From a candidate division FCPU426 bacterium (lineage in GTDB: Bacteria > Oederibacteriota > Muellerivitia > Muellerivitales > Muellerivitaceae): DNA of 64,000 bases. The stretch's first letter is position 1. Each line of letters opens with the position of its first letter. The position numbers and the translations under genes are program-made. The stretch covers positions 27,973-91,972 of the forward strand of contig DAIDGV010000019.1 in assembly GCA_027452205.1 (NCBI GenBank), given 5' to 3'. The notes beneath the pieces are model-generated. The model was not told the origin of the DNA, searched no databases, and worked only from the letters and a program-made list of their open reading frames with translations. Shown here one piece after another: positions 20,294-29,765 of this stretch.

Positions 20294-21265
20294 ATGCGTA
20301 AATACGTTCTTCGCCGGCTCATGATGATGGTTCCCTTGCTTTTGGGGATATCGCTGCTTTCCTTTGCCATCATGCAACTGGCCCCGGGCGACCCGGCGGC
20401 CTTGAATGTGGCGATGAACGCCAAGGTCGATCCCACCTACCTCGAAAAGCTGCGCCGGTCCTACGGTCTGGACGATCCCTTGATGGTCCAGTACTGGCAC
20501 TGGCTCCAACGGATCTGTGTTCTCAACTTCGGTGAGTCCTTCAAGGATAGCCGCCCGGTTTTGACTATCATCGGTGAAAGATTGCCCGCTACCTTCCTGC
20601 TTTCAGGCCTGTCCTTGGTGCTTCTTTTTGTCCTCGCGGTTCCCTTGGGGGTCGCGGCGGCTTATTACCAGAACACCTGGATGGACAGATTGGTGTCCAT
20701 CTTTACTTTTATCGGCTATTCCATGCCGGGTTATTGGTTCGCGTTGCTGTTGATGTTGGTCTTCGGGGTGCAACTGAACCTGCTACCCATTTCGGGCATG
20801 ATGAGCACCCAGGCCGAATATCTCCCTTGGTATGAAAAAATGGGGGATGTTATCTCCCATTTGATCTTGCCCTTAGTGGTCACCACCTTCGGGGGTTTGG
20901 CCTCGGTTTCCATGTATGCCCGCACCAGCATGTTAGAAGTCATCCGGCAGGATTACATTCGAACTGCCCGGGCTAAAGGTTTGTCCGAGACCCAGGTGGT
21001 CTTCAAACACGCATTACGCAACGCGCTCATTCCTATTGTGACCTTGATGGGCCTGTCCCTGCCGGGGCTTATCGGCGGCAGCTTCATTATTGAAACCCTT
21101 TTCGCCTGGCCTGGTATGGGGCAATTGGGCTTGGAAGCGGTCTTTAGCCATGACTATCCCTTGCTTATGGGGATCGGTGTTATCACGGCCATCCTAACGC
21201 TGGTGGGAAATTTGTTAGCTGACTTGGCCTATGCCTGGTTGGACCCGAGGATCCACTATGATTAA
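20294..21265 (+). CDS. Peptide ABC transporter permease, DppB type
   Basis: 323 residues, six predicted membrane helices. The N-terminal RRLMMMVPLLLGISLLSF is typical of DppB/OppB, and the EAA loop (YIRTARAKGLSETQVVFKHALRNALIP) contacts the ATPase. It pairs with the following DppC-type permease, overlapping by 8 bases. Confidence 0.92.
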   Translation: MRKYVLRRLMMMVPLLLGISLLSFAIMQLAPGDPAALNVAMNAKVDPTYLEKLRRSYGLDDPLMVQYWHWLQRICVLNFGESFKDSRPVLTIIGERLPATFLLSGLSLVLLFVLAVPLGVAAAYYQNTWMDRLVSIFTFIGYSMPGYWFALLLMLVFGVQLNLLPISGMMSTQAEYLPWYEKMGDVISHLILPLVVTTFGGLASVSMYARTSMLEVIRQDYIRTARAKGLSETQVVFKHALRNALIPIVTLMGLSLPGLIGGSFIIETLFAWPGMGQLGLEAVFSHDYPLLMGIGVITAILTLVGNLLADLAYAWLDPRIHYD

Positions 21266-22097
21266 ACATTACCTCAAACACCAGCCACTCATGATCTGGG
21301 GCTCGGCCATCATCGCCTTGCTCATCGTCACCGCTTTCGGCGCCCAATGGATAGCGCCCTTGGATCCGATCCAGCAAACCCTCAGCGACCGGCTTTTGGC
21401 CCCCTCCTGGCAGCATTGGATGGGAACGGACCAATATGGCCGGGATGTTTTCTCGCGCTTGGTCTATGGTTCCCGCATTTCCTTGGCGGTGGGATTCGTG
21501 GCAGTCTCCATCTACATCTTCATCGGCACCTTGGTCGGGTCTTTGGCGGGTTATTACGGCGGTTGGGTGGACGCAGTCTTGATGCGGTTGGTGGATATCC
21601 TACTTTGTATCCCTACCTTTTTTCTCATCCTCATGGTCATCGCTTTTGTGGGCCCCAGTATCATCAACATCATGGTTATCATCGGTTTGACCGCTTGGAC
21701 GGACGTGGCTCGGTTGGTACGGGGTGAGGTATTGGCCCTGAAAGAGCGGGAATTCGTGCAGGCCGCCAAGGTCATCGGTCTTAAGGATGCCCGTATCCTG
21801 CTCAAACACATACTTCCAAACGCCCTTGGGCCCATCTTGGTCGTAGCGACCTTAGGTGTAGGCGGTTCCATTCTGACCGAATCGGCTTTGAGTTTCCTGG
21901 GGCTGGGTGTTCAGCCTCCTGTCGCCAGTTGGGGCAATATGCTGCAAGAAGGGAAAGATCATTTGACCGACGCCTGGTGGTTGGTCACCTTTCCGGGTCT
22001 GGCCATTTTCATTACGGTGCTGGGGTATAACTTGCTGGGAAACGGCCTTCGGGATCTTTTGGACCCCCGATTGAGGGGAAGTGGCAGGAATGGCTGA
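21258..22097 (+). CDS. Peptide ABC transporter permease, DppC type
   Basis: 279 residues from ATG 21258, which lies inside the end of the dppB-like gene (ATGATTAA overlap). HWMGTDQYGRDVFSRLVYGSR is the N-terminal DppC signature, and the EAA loop is REFVQAAKVIGLKDARILLKH. Six membrane helices are predicted. No ATPase genes (DppD/DppF) follow; priA starts inside its end, so the ATPases must be encoded elsewhere. Confidence 0.92.
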   Translation: MIKHYLKHQPLMIWGSAIIALLIVTAFGAQWIAPLDPIQQTLSDRLLAPSWQHWMGTDQYGRDVFSRLVYGSRISLAVGFVAVSIYIFIGTLVGSLAGYYGGWVDAVLMRLVDILLCIPTFFLILMVIAFVGPSIINIMVIIGLTAWTDVARLVRGEVLALKEREFVQAAKVIGLKDARILLKHILPNALGPILVVATLGVGGSILTESALSFLGLGVQPPVASWGNMLQEGKDHLTDAWWLVTFPGLAIFITVLGYNLLGNGLRDLLDPRLRGSGRNG

Positions 22098-24303
22098 TCT
22101 TTTTGCGCAAGTCGTTTTTCCGATCCCGCTCAAACAAACCTTTTCTTACCGGGTGCCTGAGGCACTGAAGAGTGCCGTTGCCCCCGGTATGCGTTGTTTC
22201 CTTTCTTTCGGCCATCGTCAGACGGTGGGGTTCATTACCAGCGTTACTTCCAAGGCGCCCGAAAATGTCAAACAGCTCAAAGCTATCGATTCGCTATTGG
22301 ATACCCAACCGGCCTTGACCCCTGATCTTCTCAAACTGGGTGAATGGATCGCCGAATATTATTACTGCTCCCTGGGAGAAGCCCTTTTCGCCATTTTGCC
22401 CGCGGGTCAACGCAAGAATCCTAAATCGGTCCTCGAACTTACTTCAGAAGGCCTGGCCCATATCGAAAAAGTCGAGACGCTCTTGGGTGAAGTGGGGCCG
22501 CTTCGGGGCGTGAATTGGAAAAGTCTCAAGAAGGGGACCGTTGCGGTAACACCCCGCACCTTGGCCTTGGCCGAAGCGCTTAAAGCGGCGGGGTTGGGAC
22601 AGATCGTCGTGGCGGGTAAAAAGCCCGAGAGTACAGGCGGCGAAAAACTGATTTTGGGTAAACCCACCCAGCCGCCTCAATTACATGCCCAACAAGAATC
22701 GGCCTTTAACGCGATCCATCAAGCCCTGGATGAGGGTGTCTTTAAAACCTTCCTGCTTCAAGGAGTCACAGGCTCGGGCAAGACCGAGGTCTATTTAAGG
22801 ACCATCGCTGAGACGCTGAAGAAGGGTAAACAAGCTATTGTGCTTATCCCGGAGATAGCCTTGACCCCTCAAACGGTGGACCGCTTTACGGGTCGTTTTG
22901 GCGATCAAGTAGCGGTCCTCCATAGCCGCCTTGATCCGGAAGAACGGGCCATTCATTGGAACCGTTTAGCTACTGGTAAAGCCAAGGTAGCGGTAGGTGC
23001 CCGGTCCGCTTTGTTCGCTCCGGTGCCTAAACTGGGTCTCATTGTGGTCGATGAAGAGCACGAGTCCTCTTATAAACAAGACGACACCCCTCGTTATAAC
23101 GCCCGGGATGCGGCAGTCAAAAGGGCTCAGCTCTGCGGCGCGGTGGCCTTGCTAGGCAGCGCGACACCTTCTTTAGAATCCATCAAGAATGCCCGGGATG
23201 GTAAATACGGGTTCCTTTCGATGCCTGATCGGGTCAATCAAAGGCCCTTACCAAGGGTGCGAGTCGTGGACCTGAAAGAAGAATGGGTCGTTCGGGGTGA
23301 AGACAGGCCGGTCTTGTCCATGGCGCTCGCCCAAGCCATTCGCGAGAACTTGGAAAAGAACGAGCAGACCATCCTTTTCCTCAATCGCCGAGGCTTCAAC
23401 ACCGCCACGCTTTGTCTGAAATGCGGCGAACAGGTGCAATGTCCCAATTGTTCAGTGCCGGTCACCAGTCACCGGGTTCGGGGCGTTATTGAACTGCTTT
23501 GCCATTACTGCGATTGGAAAGGCCCGGTCCCGGTCAAATGCCCCCAATGCAAAGATGGCCAGGTGAGACAGGTTGGATTGGGCACGGAAAGACTGGAAGA
23601 AGAGATCAAAACCCAGTTTCCCAATGCTCGGGTCGAACGGATGGATTTGGATACGACCCAGGAAAAAGGCAGTCACGAAGAGATCTTGGGGCGTTTCCGC
23701 CGTCATGCCGTGGATATCCTTTTGGGCACCCAAATGATCGCGAAGGGGCATGATTTTCCGGGGGTCACCTTGGTGGGTATCGTGGGGGCGGATACGGGTT
23801 TGGCCCTTCCGGATTTTCGTTCTTCCGAAAAGGTCTTCCAATTATTAGTGCAGGTCTCGGGCCGGGCAGGCCGGGCTGAAAAAGAAGGGGTCATTTACCT
23901 GCAAACTTTCCACCCGGACCATTCCAGCGTCCGGTCAGCGGCGACCCACGACATGAACGGCTTTTGGCAACAGGAACTAGAGCTGCGTGAAGCCCTGGGC
24001 TACCCGCCTTATTCGCGGTTAGGACTTTTGGTCTATCGTTCGGAAGACGAGAAGAAGGCCTATACGGGTGCCGAAAAGGCCGCGGTTGTTTTAGAAAAGC
24101 TTGCGAGGCCATTGGGAGTCGAAGTCCGGGGACCGGCGCTGGCGGGGCTCTTCAAGTTAAGAGGTCATTTCCGTTTTCAGATCTTGTTGAAGGCCGCTAA
24201 ACCTCAGGCGATCCGCCAGCTTATTCAAAAGCTGGACGAACAGTTCGAAACTCCCAAGGGCGTTTTTCGGGTCGTTGATATCGATCCCCAGTCGATGTTG
24301 TGA
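22090..24303 (+). CDS. priA: Primosomal helicase PriA
   Basis: 737 residues from ATG 22090, overlapping the dppC-like stop; AGGGGAAG lies upstream. N-terminal 3'-DNA-binding domain (VVFPIPLKQTFSYRV), then helicase motifs TGSGKTEVYL, VVDEEHESSYKQ and GSATPSLES, eight zinc cysteines starting CLKCGEQVQCPNC, and GTQMIAKGHDFPGVTLVGI. It restarts stalled replication forks. It overlaps the pseudouridine synthase start. Confidence 0.96.
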   Translation: MADLFAQVVFPIPLKQTFSYRVPEALKSAVAPGMRCFLSFGHRQTVGFITSVTSKAPENVKQLKAIDSLLDTQPALTPDLLKLGEWIAEYYYCSLGEALFAILPAGQRKNPKSVLELTSEGLAHIEKVETLLGEVGPLRGVNWKSLKKGTVAVTPRTLALAEALKAAGLGQIVVAGKKPESTGGEKLILGKPTQPPQLHAQQESAFNAIHQALDEGVFKTFLLQGVTGSGKTEVYLRTIAETLKKGKQAIVLIPEIALTPQTVDRFTGRFGDQVAVLHSRLDPEERAIHWNRLATGKAKVAVGARSALFAPVPKLGLIVVDEEHESSYKQDDTPRYNARDAAVKRAQLCGAVALLGSATPSLESIKNARDGKYGFLSMPDRVNQRPLPRVRVVDLKEEWVVRGEDRPVLSMALAQAIRENLEKNEQTILFLNRRGFNTATLCLKCGEQVQCPNCSVPVTSHRVRGVIELLCHYCDWKGPVPVKCPQCKDGQVRQVGLGTERLEEEIKTQFPNARVERMDLDTTQEKGSHEEILGRFRRHAVDILLGTQMIAKGHDFPGVTLVGIVGADTGLALPDFRSSEKVFQLLVQVSGRAGRAEKEGVIYLQTFHPDHSSVRSAATHDMNGFWQQELELREALGYPPYSRLGLLVYRSEDEKKAYTGAEKAAVVLEKLARPLGVEVRGPALAGLFKLRGHFRFQILLKAAKPQAIRQLIQKLDEQFETPKGVFRVVDIDPQSML

Positions 24304-24308
24304 CCGCC

Positions 24309-25301
24309 ATGGAACGAAAACCCAGGCCTATTCCTAAACAAGTTACGCTGACCACTGTGATCGAACACAAAAGCTCCCAAACCCTTTTGGAATATCTGGT
24401 CCAACGTTTTCATTACCATACCTCGCCTGAATGGGCCGAACGCATCCAAGATGGCCGGGTCTTGGTCAATGGACTTAAAGCCTCCGAGAACCAGCCTTTG
24501 CGGGCTGGCGATGAAATGACCTATACGACGGATACCTGGGAAGAGCCCGAGGTCAACACCCGCTACCAAACGGTCTATGAAGATGAGGCCATATTGGCCC
24601 TTTCCAAACCGGCTCCCTTGCCGGTTCACGCCATCGGATCTTACTTTCGGAATACACTCATGTATTTGCTGAGAGAGGACCGACCTGAAGCGAAGGATTT
24701 TTATTTGGTCCATCGGTTGGATTCAGAAACGAGCGGGATCATCCTGTTGGCCAAAACAAAAGAAGCCCTTAAAGATCTTCTCAAACAGTGGGATGAAGGT
24801 TTAGTCCGCAAGACCTATCAGGCTATCGTGTTTGGAAAGTTTGAGCCCGCGACCCAAAGGGTGGAAGGGGCCATTGGTTCTCTTAAGGGCCGTTCAATCC
24901 GAATGAAGCTGATAGTCGTTCCTGAAGGGACCCCTGTGGACCAAGTTGACGAAACGCCGAAGCCCTCGGTCACCGAATTCGAACGAGTGGAGACGAAATC
25001 AAACTATTCGCTTATTGAAGCGCGTCCGTTAACAGGCCGCACCCATCAGATTCGCGTTCATCTGGAACATTTGGGTTTTCCTATCGTGGGGGACAAGATC
25101 TATTGCGGTAACAACGAAACTTTCCTGCATTTCTTCGAGCATGGATTGGATGAGTGGGTGTTAGAAAGAACAAAACTGCCACGTCTGGCGTTACATGCCC
25201 GACAAATCGTCTTTACCCACCCGTTGACCGGAAAACGAACGATCTTAGAAGCCCCTTTGCCGGAGGACTTACAGGCTTTTTGGGATGGTTTGAAGGGCTA
25301 A
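24309..25301 (+). CDS. RluA-family pseudouridine synthase
   Basis: 330 residues from ATG 24309; GTG 24300 overlapping the priA stop is possible. An S4-like RNA-binding domain fills the first ~85 residues (IQDGRVLVNGLKASENQPL), then the catalytic block HRLDSETSGIILLAKTKEA with its Asp, and GRTHQIRVHLEHLGFPIVGD. It isomerises uridine in rRNA or tRNA; RluD-type 23S targets are likely but not certain. Confidence 0.9.
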   Translation: MERKPRPIPKQVTLTTVIEHKSSQTLLEYLVQRFHYHTSPEWAERIQDGRVLVNGLKASENQPLRAGDEMTYTTDTWEEPEVNTRYQTVYEDEAILALSKPAPLPVHAIGSYFRNTLMYLLREDRPEAKDFYLVHRLDSETSGIILLAKTKEALKDLLKQWDEGLVRKTYQAIVFGKFEPATQRVEGAIGSLKGRSIRMKLIVVPEGTPVDQVDETPKPSVTEFERVETKSNYSLIEARPLTGRTHQIRVHLEHLGFPIVGDKIYCGNNETFLHFFEHGLDEWVLERTKLPRLALHARQIVFTHPLTGKRTILEAPLPEDLQAFWDGLKG

Positions 25302-25394
25302 AATGGCCAGAATTGCTTGACTTTAAAGCCTATTTTTCTAGAATACCCCTCCTGCAGCATCCGCCTGAAAACCTTCCTTTTGCGAAGGACTCAA

Positions 25395-25481
25395 GCCCGA
25401 GTGGCGAAATTGGCAGACGCAATAGACTCAAAATCTATCGACCTCACGGTCATGTCGGTTCAAGTCCGACCTCGGGCACCA
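25395..25481 (+). tRNA. tRNA-Leu (anticodon CAA), CCA encoded
   Basis: The acceptor stem GCCCGAG pairs with CTCGGGC. The anticodon stem ATAGA/TCTAT closes a seven-base loop with anticodon CAA at 25429-25431. A variable arm (about CGACCTCACGGTCATG) gives the class II shape expected for leucine, and the T arm holds GGTTCAAGTCC. Discriminator A is followed by an encoded CCA. A T-rich stretch follows immediately. Accessory DNA starts just downstream, making this a possible integration site, but no duplicated 3' end was seen. Confidence 0.96.
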
Positions 25482-25536
25482 TTTTTTAAAATAGCTTTGG
25501 TTTTTGCATCATTTTTTCGTTGGTTCACAACAAGAT

Positions 25537-25577
25537 AAGCCCAGGTTGCCTAACGGCAATTTGGGCTTTTTCTTTTT
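25537..25577 (+). terminator. Rho-independent terminator after tRNA-Leu
   Basis: The arm AAGCCCA...GTTGCC pairs with GGCAA...TGGGCTT around a TAAC loop, followed by TTTTCTTTTT. This would end transcription from the tRNA or pseudouridine synthase unit. The rest of the gap up to 25920 shows no gene. It contains a lone copy of an ACCACGAAAGACACC-type repeat (about 25611-25638), with no partner seen. Confidence 0.85.
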
Positions 25578-25920
25578 GACGGTAAATGATGGCTTTTTAT
25601 GGGGGTAGACGACCACGAAAGACACCGATAAGACACCTGTGAAAAGGCCTAGGTGTGCGAAAGGCTAAAAGTCTATTGATGGGATGCCGCGAAGATGGTT
25701 ACAGGTTGAATTGGAGAGGGGCCAAAAAGGTCGAATCGGTAAGGTGACCAAAATGTTAAAACTGTAGATTTTGTGTCCTGTTTTGAAAGGCGTCGAGGAA
25801 ACCTTTTAATCGCAAAATAAGCATAAACACGACTTGTACCGACAATTTCTTGACCATTTGTTTTACCGGTTCTAAAGTGCTTGGGCAACTATCGCTTTTG
25901 AGTAAATCGGGACGTCGGTT

Positions 25921-28029
25921 ATGAAAATTTCAGTTTTATTTAAAGCCTTATTTTTTCTTTCGGCTCTTCACATCTTTTCGGCTGCGGTGTTTGCCGATTC
26001 CGCAACCGACACACCTAAACTCAATCTTCAAGTTCGTAAAATCGCTCAGTATCCAAACCTCTCCGGTTGGCGCTTCGATGTTCGGAATAATGACTCGAAA
26101 CAAATCAACGTTTCCGACCTGGAAATACGTTTTTGGGTCTTTGAACCAAACAAAAAACTTATTGGAAAATTTTATAGGAATAGTGGTTGGGTTGACGCGT
26201 ATGGAATCGTTAACGGTGAAGCTGTTATGTGTGCCTTCTTGAGTCCGTCCTATGAAACCATTGGAAATCGCAAAGCTGATTATGCGATCCGCTACAGAAC
26301 TTCTAAGGACTATTGGATTCAACCTGGGGAGACGTGGAAAAATGTTAGGTTTGGCTATGGGAGCGCGGATATAGATGAAACCACCAGCTATAGCCAAATG
26401 CCGATGCAACAAAAGGGCGATGCGTCCGAAGGGTTTTTCTTCTCAAGCACTTATGATGACCCGCATTTCTGTCTTTATTATCGGGGCAAGTTAGTTCAAG
26501 AGTGGTTAAGTTCCTCAAAAGTTGACCCGGATTCTGGAGTGGAACCAGAGCCTTATAGAACGACAGGCAAACCATCCGCGATTGTCCATGATGCTCAACC
26601 GGCCCAACCAAGTGATTCAATAAATCCCATGTATAGTAATTTGCCCGAATTGTCGGAGCCGTTGAGGATTGGGGACCAAAGCAAGGTCATCATGCAAAAC
26701 GGCCAAATGATAAATGTGGCCCAGGCAAAAATGGAAGTACAGGCTTATATGCAGAACCATCCTGGTCAGACAACTTTTGCTCGACCAATGGCTGGTAATC
26801 CAAACATTCATTACGCCTCTTTGCAAAGCCAACCCACAAATGGTGTGGCTTTTAACTATGACGCGGATGGAAATGTAATAACTGATCCTAGTGGTAGAAC
26901 TTTTACTTATGATTCTTTAGATCGGATGATTGGTGCCACGGGCCCAAGCCTCGCTGTTTCTTATGTTTATGATGGCGACGGATTAAGGGTTAAAAAGGTC
27001 AATAGTATTACGGGGATAGAAACAGACTACTTGTGGGATACCAATAACATAACCGGCGTTCCGCAAGTGGTAGAAGAACATCAAAACGGACAGGTGATAT
27101 GCGTTTATACCTATGGTCCCGAAGGTTTGATTTCGATGGACCAATTGGTGAATGGAAGCTGGGTGCTCCATTATTTTGGCAAGGATGGGCAGGGAAATGT
27201 TCGGGATTTAGAAGATCAAAATGGGAACGTGACGGACACTTTTACTTATGATGCCTTTGGGAATTTGTTAAGCCAGACAGGTTCCACCCAAAACAATATG
27301 CTTTACGCAGGCGAATACTTTGATAGTGACGTTCAGCTTTATTATCTCAGAAGTCGGTGGATGAGTCCTTCCATTGGGCGCTTTTATTCGATGGATAGCT
27401 ATGAAGGGCAGCGAGAAGATCCACTCTCGTTGCATAAGTATGTCTATGTAGGGAACAACCCGCTAAATAAAATGGACCCAAGCGGAAAAGATGCCATTGA
27501 TGAGGAACCCCATGTGTTATGGCAAAATTTTAATATTCCTGGACAAGCGACCTATGTATTTTTGGGTGAAAATGTTGTTGGCGATGTTGCGGTCAAAGCT
27601 AAACAGTTCTGGATTAGTAATAATGGAGCAGGAAATGCAATAGCGAATAATGTTGTTCATACTTACCTTGTTAAAACAAGCAACCCGAAATTTACTGGTA
27701 TTGAACCAGGTGAATATGTTGAAGCTTATCCGACAAATTATCCTGATGGTAAGTTGCATAGTGACGATCACATTGTCACCCAAACAACAAATCGACTTTT
27801 ACCTAGCGCCCAAGAATTAAGTCCGTTACCGCTTTATTTCAACTCAAATAGTCTTTGGTCACAAATTCAAAGTCAGGCAAGCAAATATAAACAGGATTCT
27901 GTGGATTACGATTATTGGGCCTGGAATGGTGCCAATTCCAACAGCTTCACAGGTACTATCGTTCGTAATATAGGATTGCCGATCACACCTACAAGAAATG
28001 CATGGGGTTGGGGAAAACAATTGTGGTGA
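25921..28029 (+). CDS. Compact RHS-repeat protein with CBM3-like N-terminus
   Basis: 702 residues. A signal peptide (residues 1-25) is followed, about 30-200, by a domain resembling family 3 cellulose-binding modules (WRFDVRNNDSKQINVSDLEIRFW, then DDPHFCLYYRGKLVQ). About 305-500 are RHS/YD repeats (FNYDADGNV, FTYDSLDRM, VYDGDGLRVKK, FTYDAFGNLLSQTG) ending in the RHS core YYLRSRWMSPSIGRFYSMDS and NPLNKMDPSG. The last ~180 residues form a variable tip with VHTYLVK, then YDYWAWNGANSNSFTG. RHS tips are often secreted toxins. This protein is much smaller than classic RHS shells, so it may be surface display rather than a caged toxin. Confidence 0.8.
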   Translation: MKISVLFKALFFLSALHIFSAAVFADSATDTPKLNLQVRKIAQYPNLSGWRFDVRNNDSKQINVSDLEIRFWVFEPNKKLIGKFYRNSGWVDAYGIVNGEAVMCAFLSPSYETIGNRKADYAIRYRTSKDYWIQPGETWKNVRFGYGSADIDETTSYSQMPMQQKGDASEGFFFSSTYDDPHFCLYYRGKLVQEWLSSSKVDPDSGVEPEPYRTTGKPSAIVHDAQPAQPSDSINPMYSNLPELSEPLRIGDQSKVIMQNGQMINVAQAKMEVQAYMQNHPGQTTFARPMAGNPNIHYASLQSQPTNGVAFNYDADGNVITDPSGRTFTYDSLDRMIGATGPSLAVSYVYDGDGLRVKKVNSITGIETDYLWDTNNITGVPQVVEEHQNGQVICVYTYGPEGLISMDQLVNGSWVLHYFGKDGQGNVRDLEDQNGNVTDTFTYDAFGNLLSQTGSTQNNMLYAGEYFDSDVQLYYLRSRWMSPSIGRFYSMDSYEGQREDPLSLHKYVYVGNNPLNKMDPSGKDAIDEEPHVLWQNFNIPGQATYVFLGENVVGDVAVKAKQFWISNNGAGNAIANNVVHTYLVKTSNPKFTGIEPGEYVEAYPTNYPDGKLHSDDHIVTQTTNRLLPSAQELSPLPLYFNSNSLWSQIQSQASKYKQDSVDYDYWAWNGANSNSFTGTIVRNIGLPITPTRNAWGWGKQLW

Positions 28030-28059
28030 GATTTATGTCAATATTTTGGAGGCTTTTGG

Positions 28060-28698
28060 ATGCAAAGAAAAGGTGTCTTAATATTTATGGCCGTTCTTTT
28101 ATTTGTTTTTGTGTTGGTGTGTGTGTTTATCAATTGGTTTGTTAAGGATTTCAATAAGGGGTTGAGCACGGCACCTAAAGACGAAACCGCAATGATTCAA
28201 TCTCCGGGGTGTTTTTTGCCCGATTCAAAAAAAGAAGTAGACACTCTTCTAGATAAATTGAAATATACAAAAAATTGGAAAGTAATTTCTGCATCCGATT
28301 CTTCAAAGAGTACGGCGTTAGATGGATTACTTGCATATAGGGAATTCGATGTAAACGCAAAGGTGATACGGAAAAATACTGATGGGTATGTAGAACTGGA
28401 CTACACGGCTTCAAAGGTTTGGGGATATAAAGTCGCTTTAGTTGAAATTTCAAAAAGTGCGAAACAGGTTTCTGTTCCCTCTGAGTTTGGCTATAAGTTA
28501 ACTTCTGCTAAGTGTGATGAAAAAGAAATCAACTTAAGTGTTCATTCAACGTTCAAATTCGGAACACAATCTTGTCTATTGTTTCAGAATAAACGTGTTG
28601 GTTTGGTAGTTTTTGAAATGGGCAATGATTCTAAAAGAGAGTTTACTATAGAAGCACTTAACACCGTGAGAGATGAAGTGTTAAGTGCGATGAAATAG
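28060..28698 (+). CDS. Membrane-anchored protein, candidate partner of the RHS tip
   Basis: 212 residues. A single N-terminal membrane helix (LIFMAVLLFVFVLVCVFINWF) is followed by a periplasmic domain of about 180 residues without a recognised family. GGAGG precedes the ATG. It begins 30 bases after the RHS gene and is equally AT-rich. An envelope-tethered protein next to a polymorphic secreted tip would suit an immunity protein, but nothing in the sequence proves this. Confidence 0.6.
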   Translation: MQRKGVLIFMAVLLFVFVLVCVFINWFVKDFNKGLSTAPKDETAMIQSPGCFLPDSKKEVDTLLDKLKYTKNWKVISASDSSKSTALDGLLAYREFDVNAKVIRKNTDGYVELDYTASKVWGYKVALVEISKSAKQVSVPSEFGYKLTSAKCDEKEINLSVHSTFKFGTQSCLLFQNKRVGLVVFEMGNDSKREFTIEALNTVRDEVLSAMK

Positions 28699-28699
28699 T

Positions 28700-28990
28700 T
28701 TGAAAAAATTCACTTTAGTAACGGTCAATCCGATAATTCCTTTTGCCGCTTTTTATTTCTTTGGCATTTTGAATCACTCCGGGCCTTCAGGTAACCAGAT
28801 AGTAGCTCAATGGCTTTATGTAGTCGGTCTTTTAGTGGCTGTTTTGGATTTGTTCTTTGTGTTCAAGAAGAAAAAAGACGGATCGAAAAGAATCGATTTT
28901 TTAAATATTATTTTTCTTTTTTTGATTTTTGTTCATGTGGTGGTTAATTCAGCAATGTTTTATTTGGTGACGACTTTGATGCAGTTGTGA
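28700..28990 (+). CDS. Small three-helix membrane protein
   Basis: 96 residues read from TTG directly after the preceding stop. Three hydrophobic helices (PFAAFYFFGIL, LYVVGLLVAVLDLFFVF, IIFLFLIFVHVVV) with a Lys-rich loop (FKKKKDGSKR). No family recognised. It is part of the short AT-rich run after the RHS gene. Confidence 0.5.
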   Translation: MKKFTLVTVNPIIPFAAFYFFGILNHSGPSGNQIVAQWLYVVGLLVAVLDLFFVFKKKKDGSKRIDFLNIIFLFLIFVHVVVNSAMFYLVTTLMQL

Positions 28991-29057
28991 TTTATTTGGA
29001 TTGTGCTGGAGAGGTCCATTGTTTTTTAGGCGATGGCAAGTCACGTAATGGGTTCCC

Positions 29058-29351
29058 ATGAAAAAACAATTTAGTCAATTCAGCATCTTAGAACTGTTTC
29101 TGATTCTTGCATTACCTTTTTTGGTTTACGTGGCATTGGTTTGTATATTGAAGTCAACTTCCTTACAAAATCTTTCTTGGCTGTGGATACTTTCGGGAGT
29201 GGCGTCGGAATTAGTTGGTTTTGTTTTCATTGTGAAAAAATTCAACTACTACTCAATTTTGATCGGGTTCTTATATTTTCCTATCCTTTATTTCTTTTTG
29301 CATTGGTCTGGCTTTGCAATAGCCGGTCTGATTTTTGGTGATTTCCCATAA
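29058..29351 (+). CDS. Small membrane protein
   Basis: 97 residues with three to four hydrophobic segments (LFLILALPFLVYVALVCIL, LWILSGVASELVGFVFIV, ILIGFLYFPILYFFLHWSG). No recognised family. Its layout resembles the previous and next small proteins, as in a duplicated immunity-like set. Confidence 0.5.
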   Translation: MKKQFSQFSILELFLILALPFLVYVALVCILKSTSLQNLSWLWILSGVASELVGFVFIVKKFNYYSILIGFLYFPILYFFLHWSGFAIAGLIFGDFP

Positions 29352-29423
29352 TTGATAAATCGTTTCCCCCTGTAAGACTGTAAATTGGCATGGTAGTTAA
29401 CATTTAAATTAGGTCTGGAAAAG

Positions 29424-29759
29424 ATGAACATAATTGTCTCCGGTTTAAATTTAATATTGCCCTTTATTGCGATCCGCTGGTTTAAAAAAACAAAAAATAC
29501 CATAGTTTTTCTTTTATGGTTTTTGGTGTTTGCTGGAATTTGTTTTGATGTTTACAACGCATTATATGGCTGGATTGCTTCGCTTTGGAATCAAGTCGGA
29601 ATTTGTCTGCTTATTGTTGTTCCTTTGTTAATGTTTTATTTGGGTAATTTTTTGTTTGTTTTTAAAACTAAGACAGCAAAAGTTTTAGGTGTTTTGCTAG
29701 CCGTGATCGGTATTGTTTCTTACTTAGCTGTTGAGGCAATGATTACGTTGAGAGTGTAA
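29424..29759 (+). CDS. Small four-helix membrane protein
   Basis: 111 residues; GGAAAAG precedes the ATG. Hydrophobic segments at about 3-20, 27-45, 53-80 and 90-108. No recognised family. It is the last gene of the AT-rich RHS-associated run and converges on the AbiEii-like gene 6 bases away. Confidence 0.5.
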   Translation: MNIIVSGLNLILPFIAIRWFKKTKNTIVFLLWFLVFAGICFDVYNALYGWIASLWNQVGICLLIVVPLLMFYLGNFLFVFKTKTAKVLGVLLAVIGIVSYLAVEAMITLRV

Positions 29760-29765
29760 TTAAAA

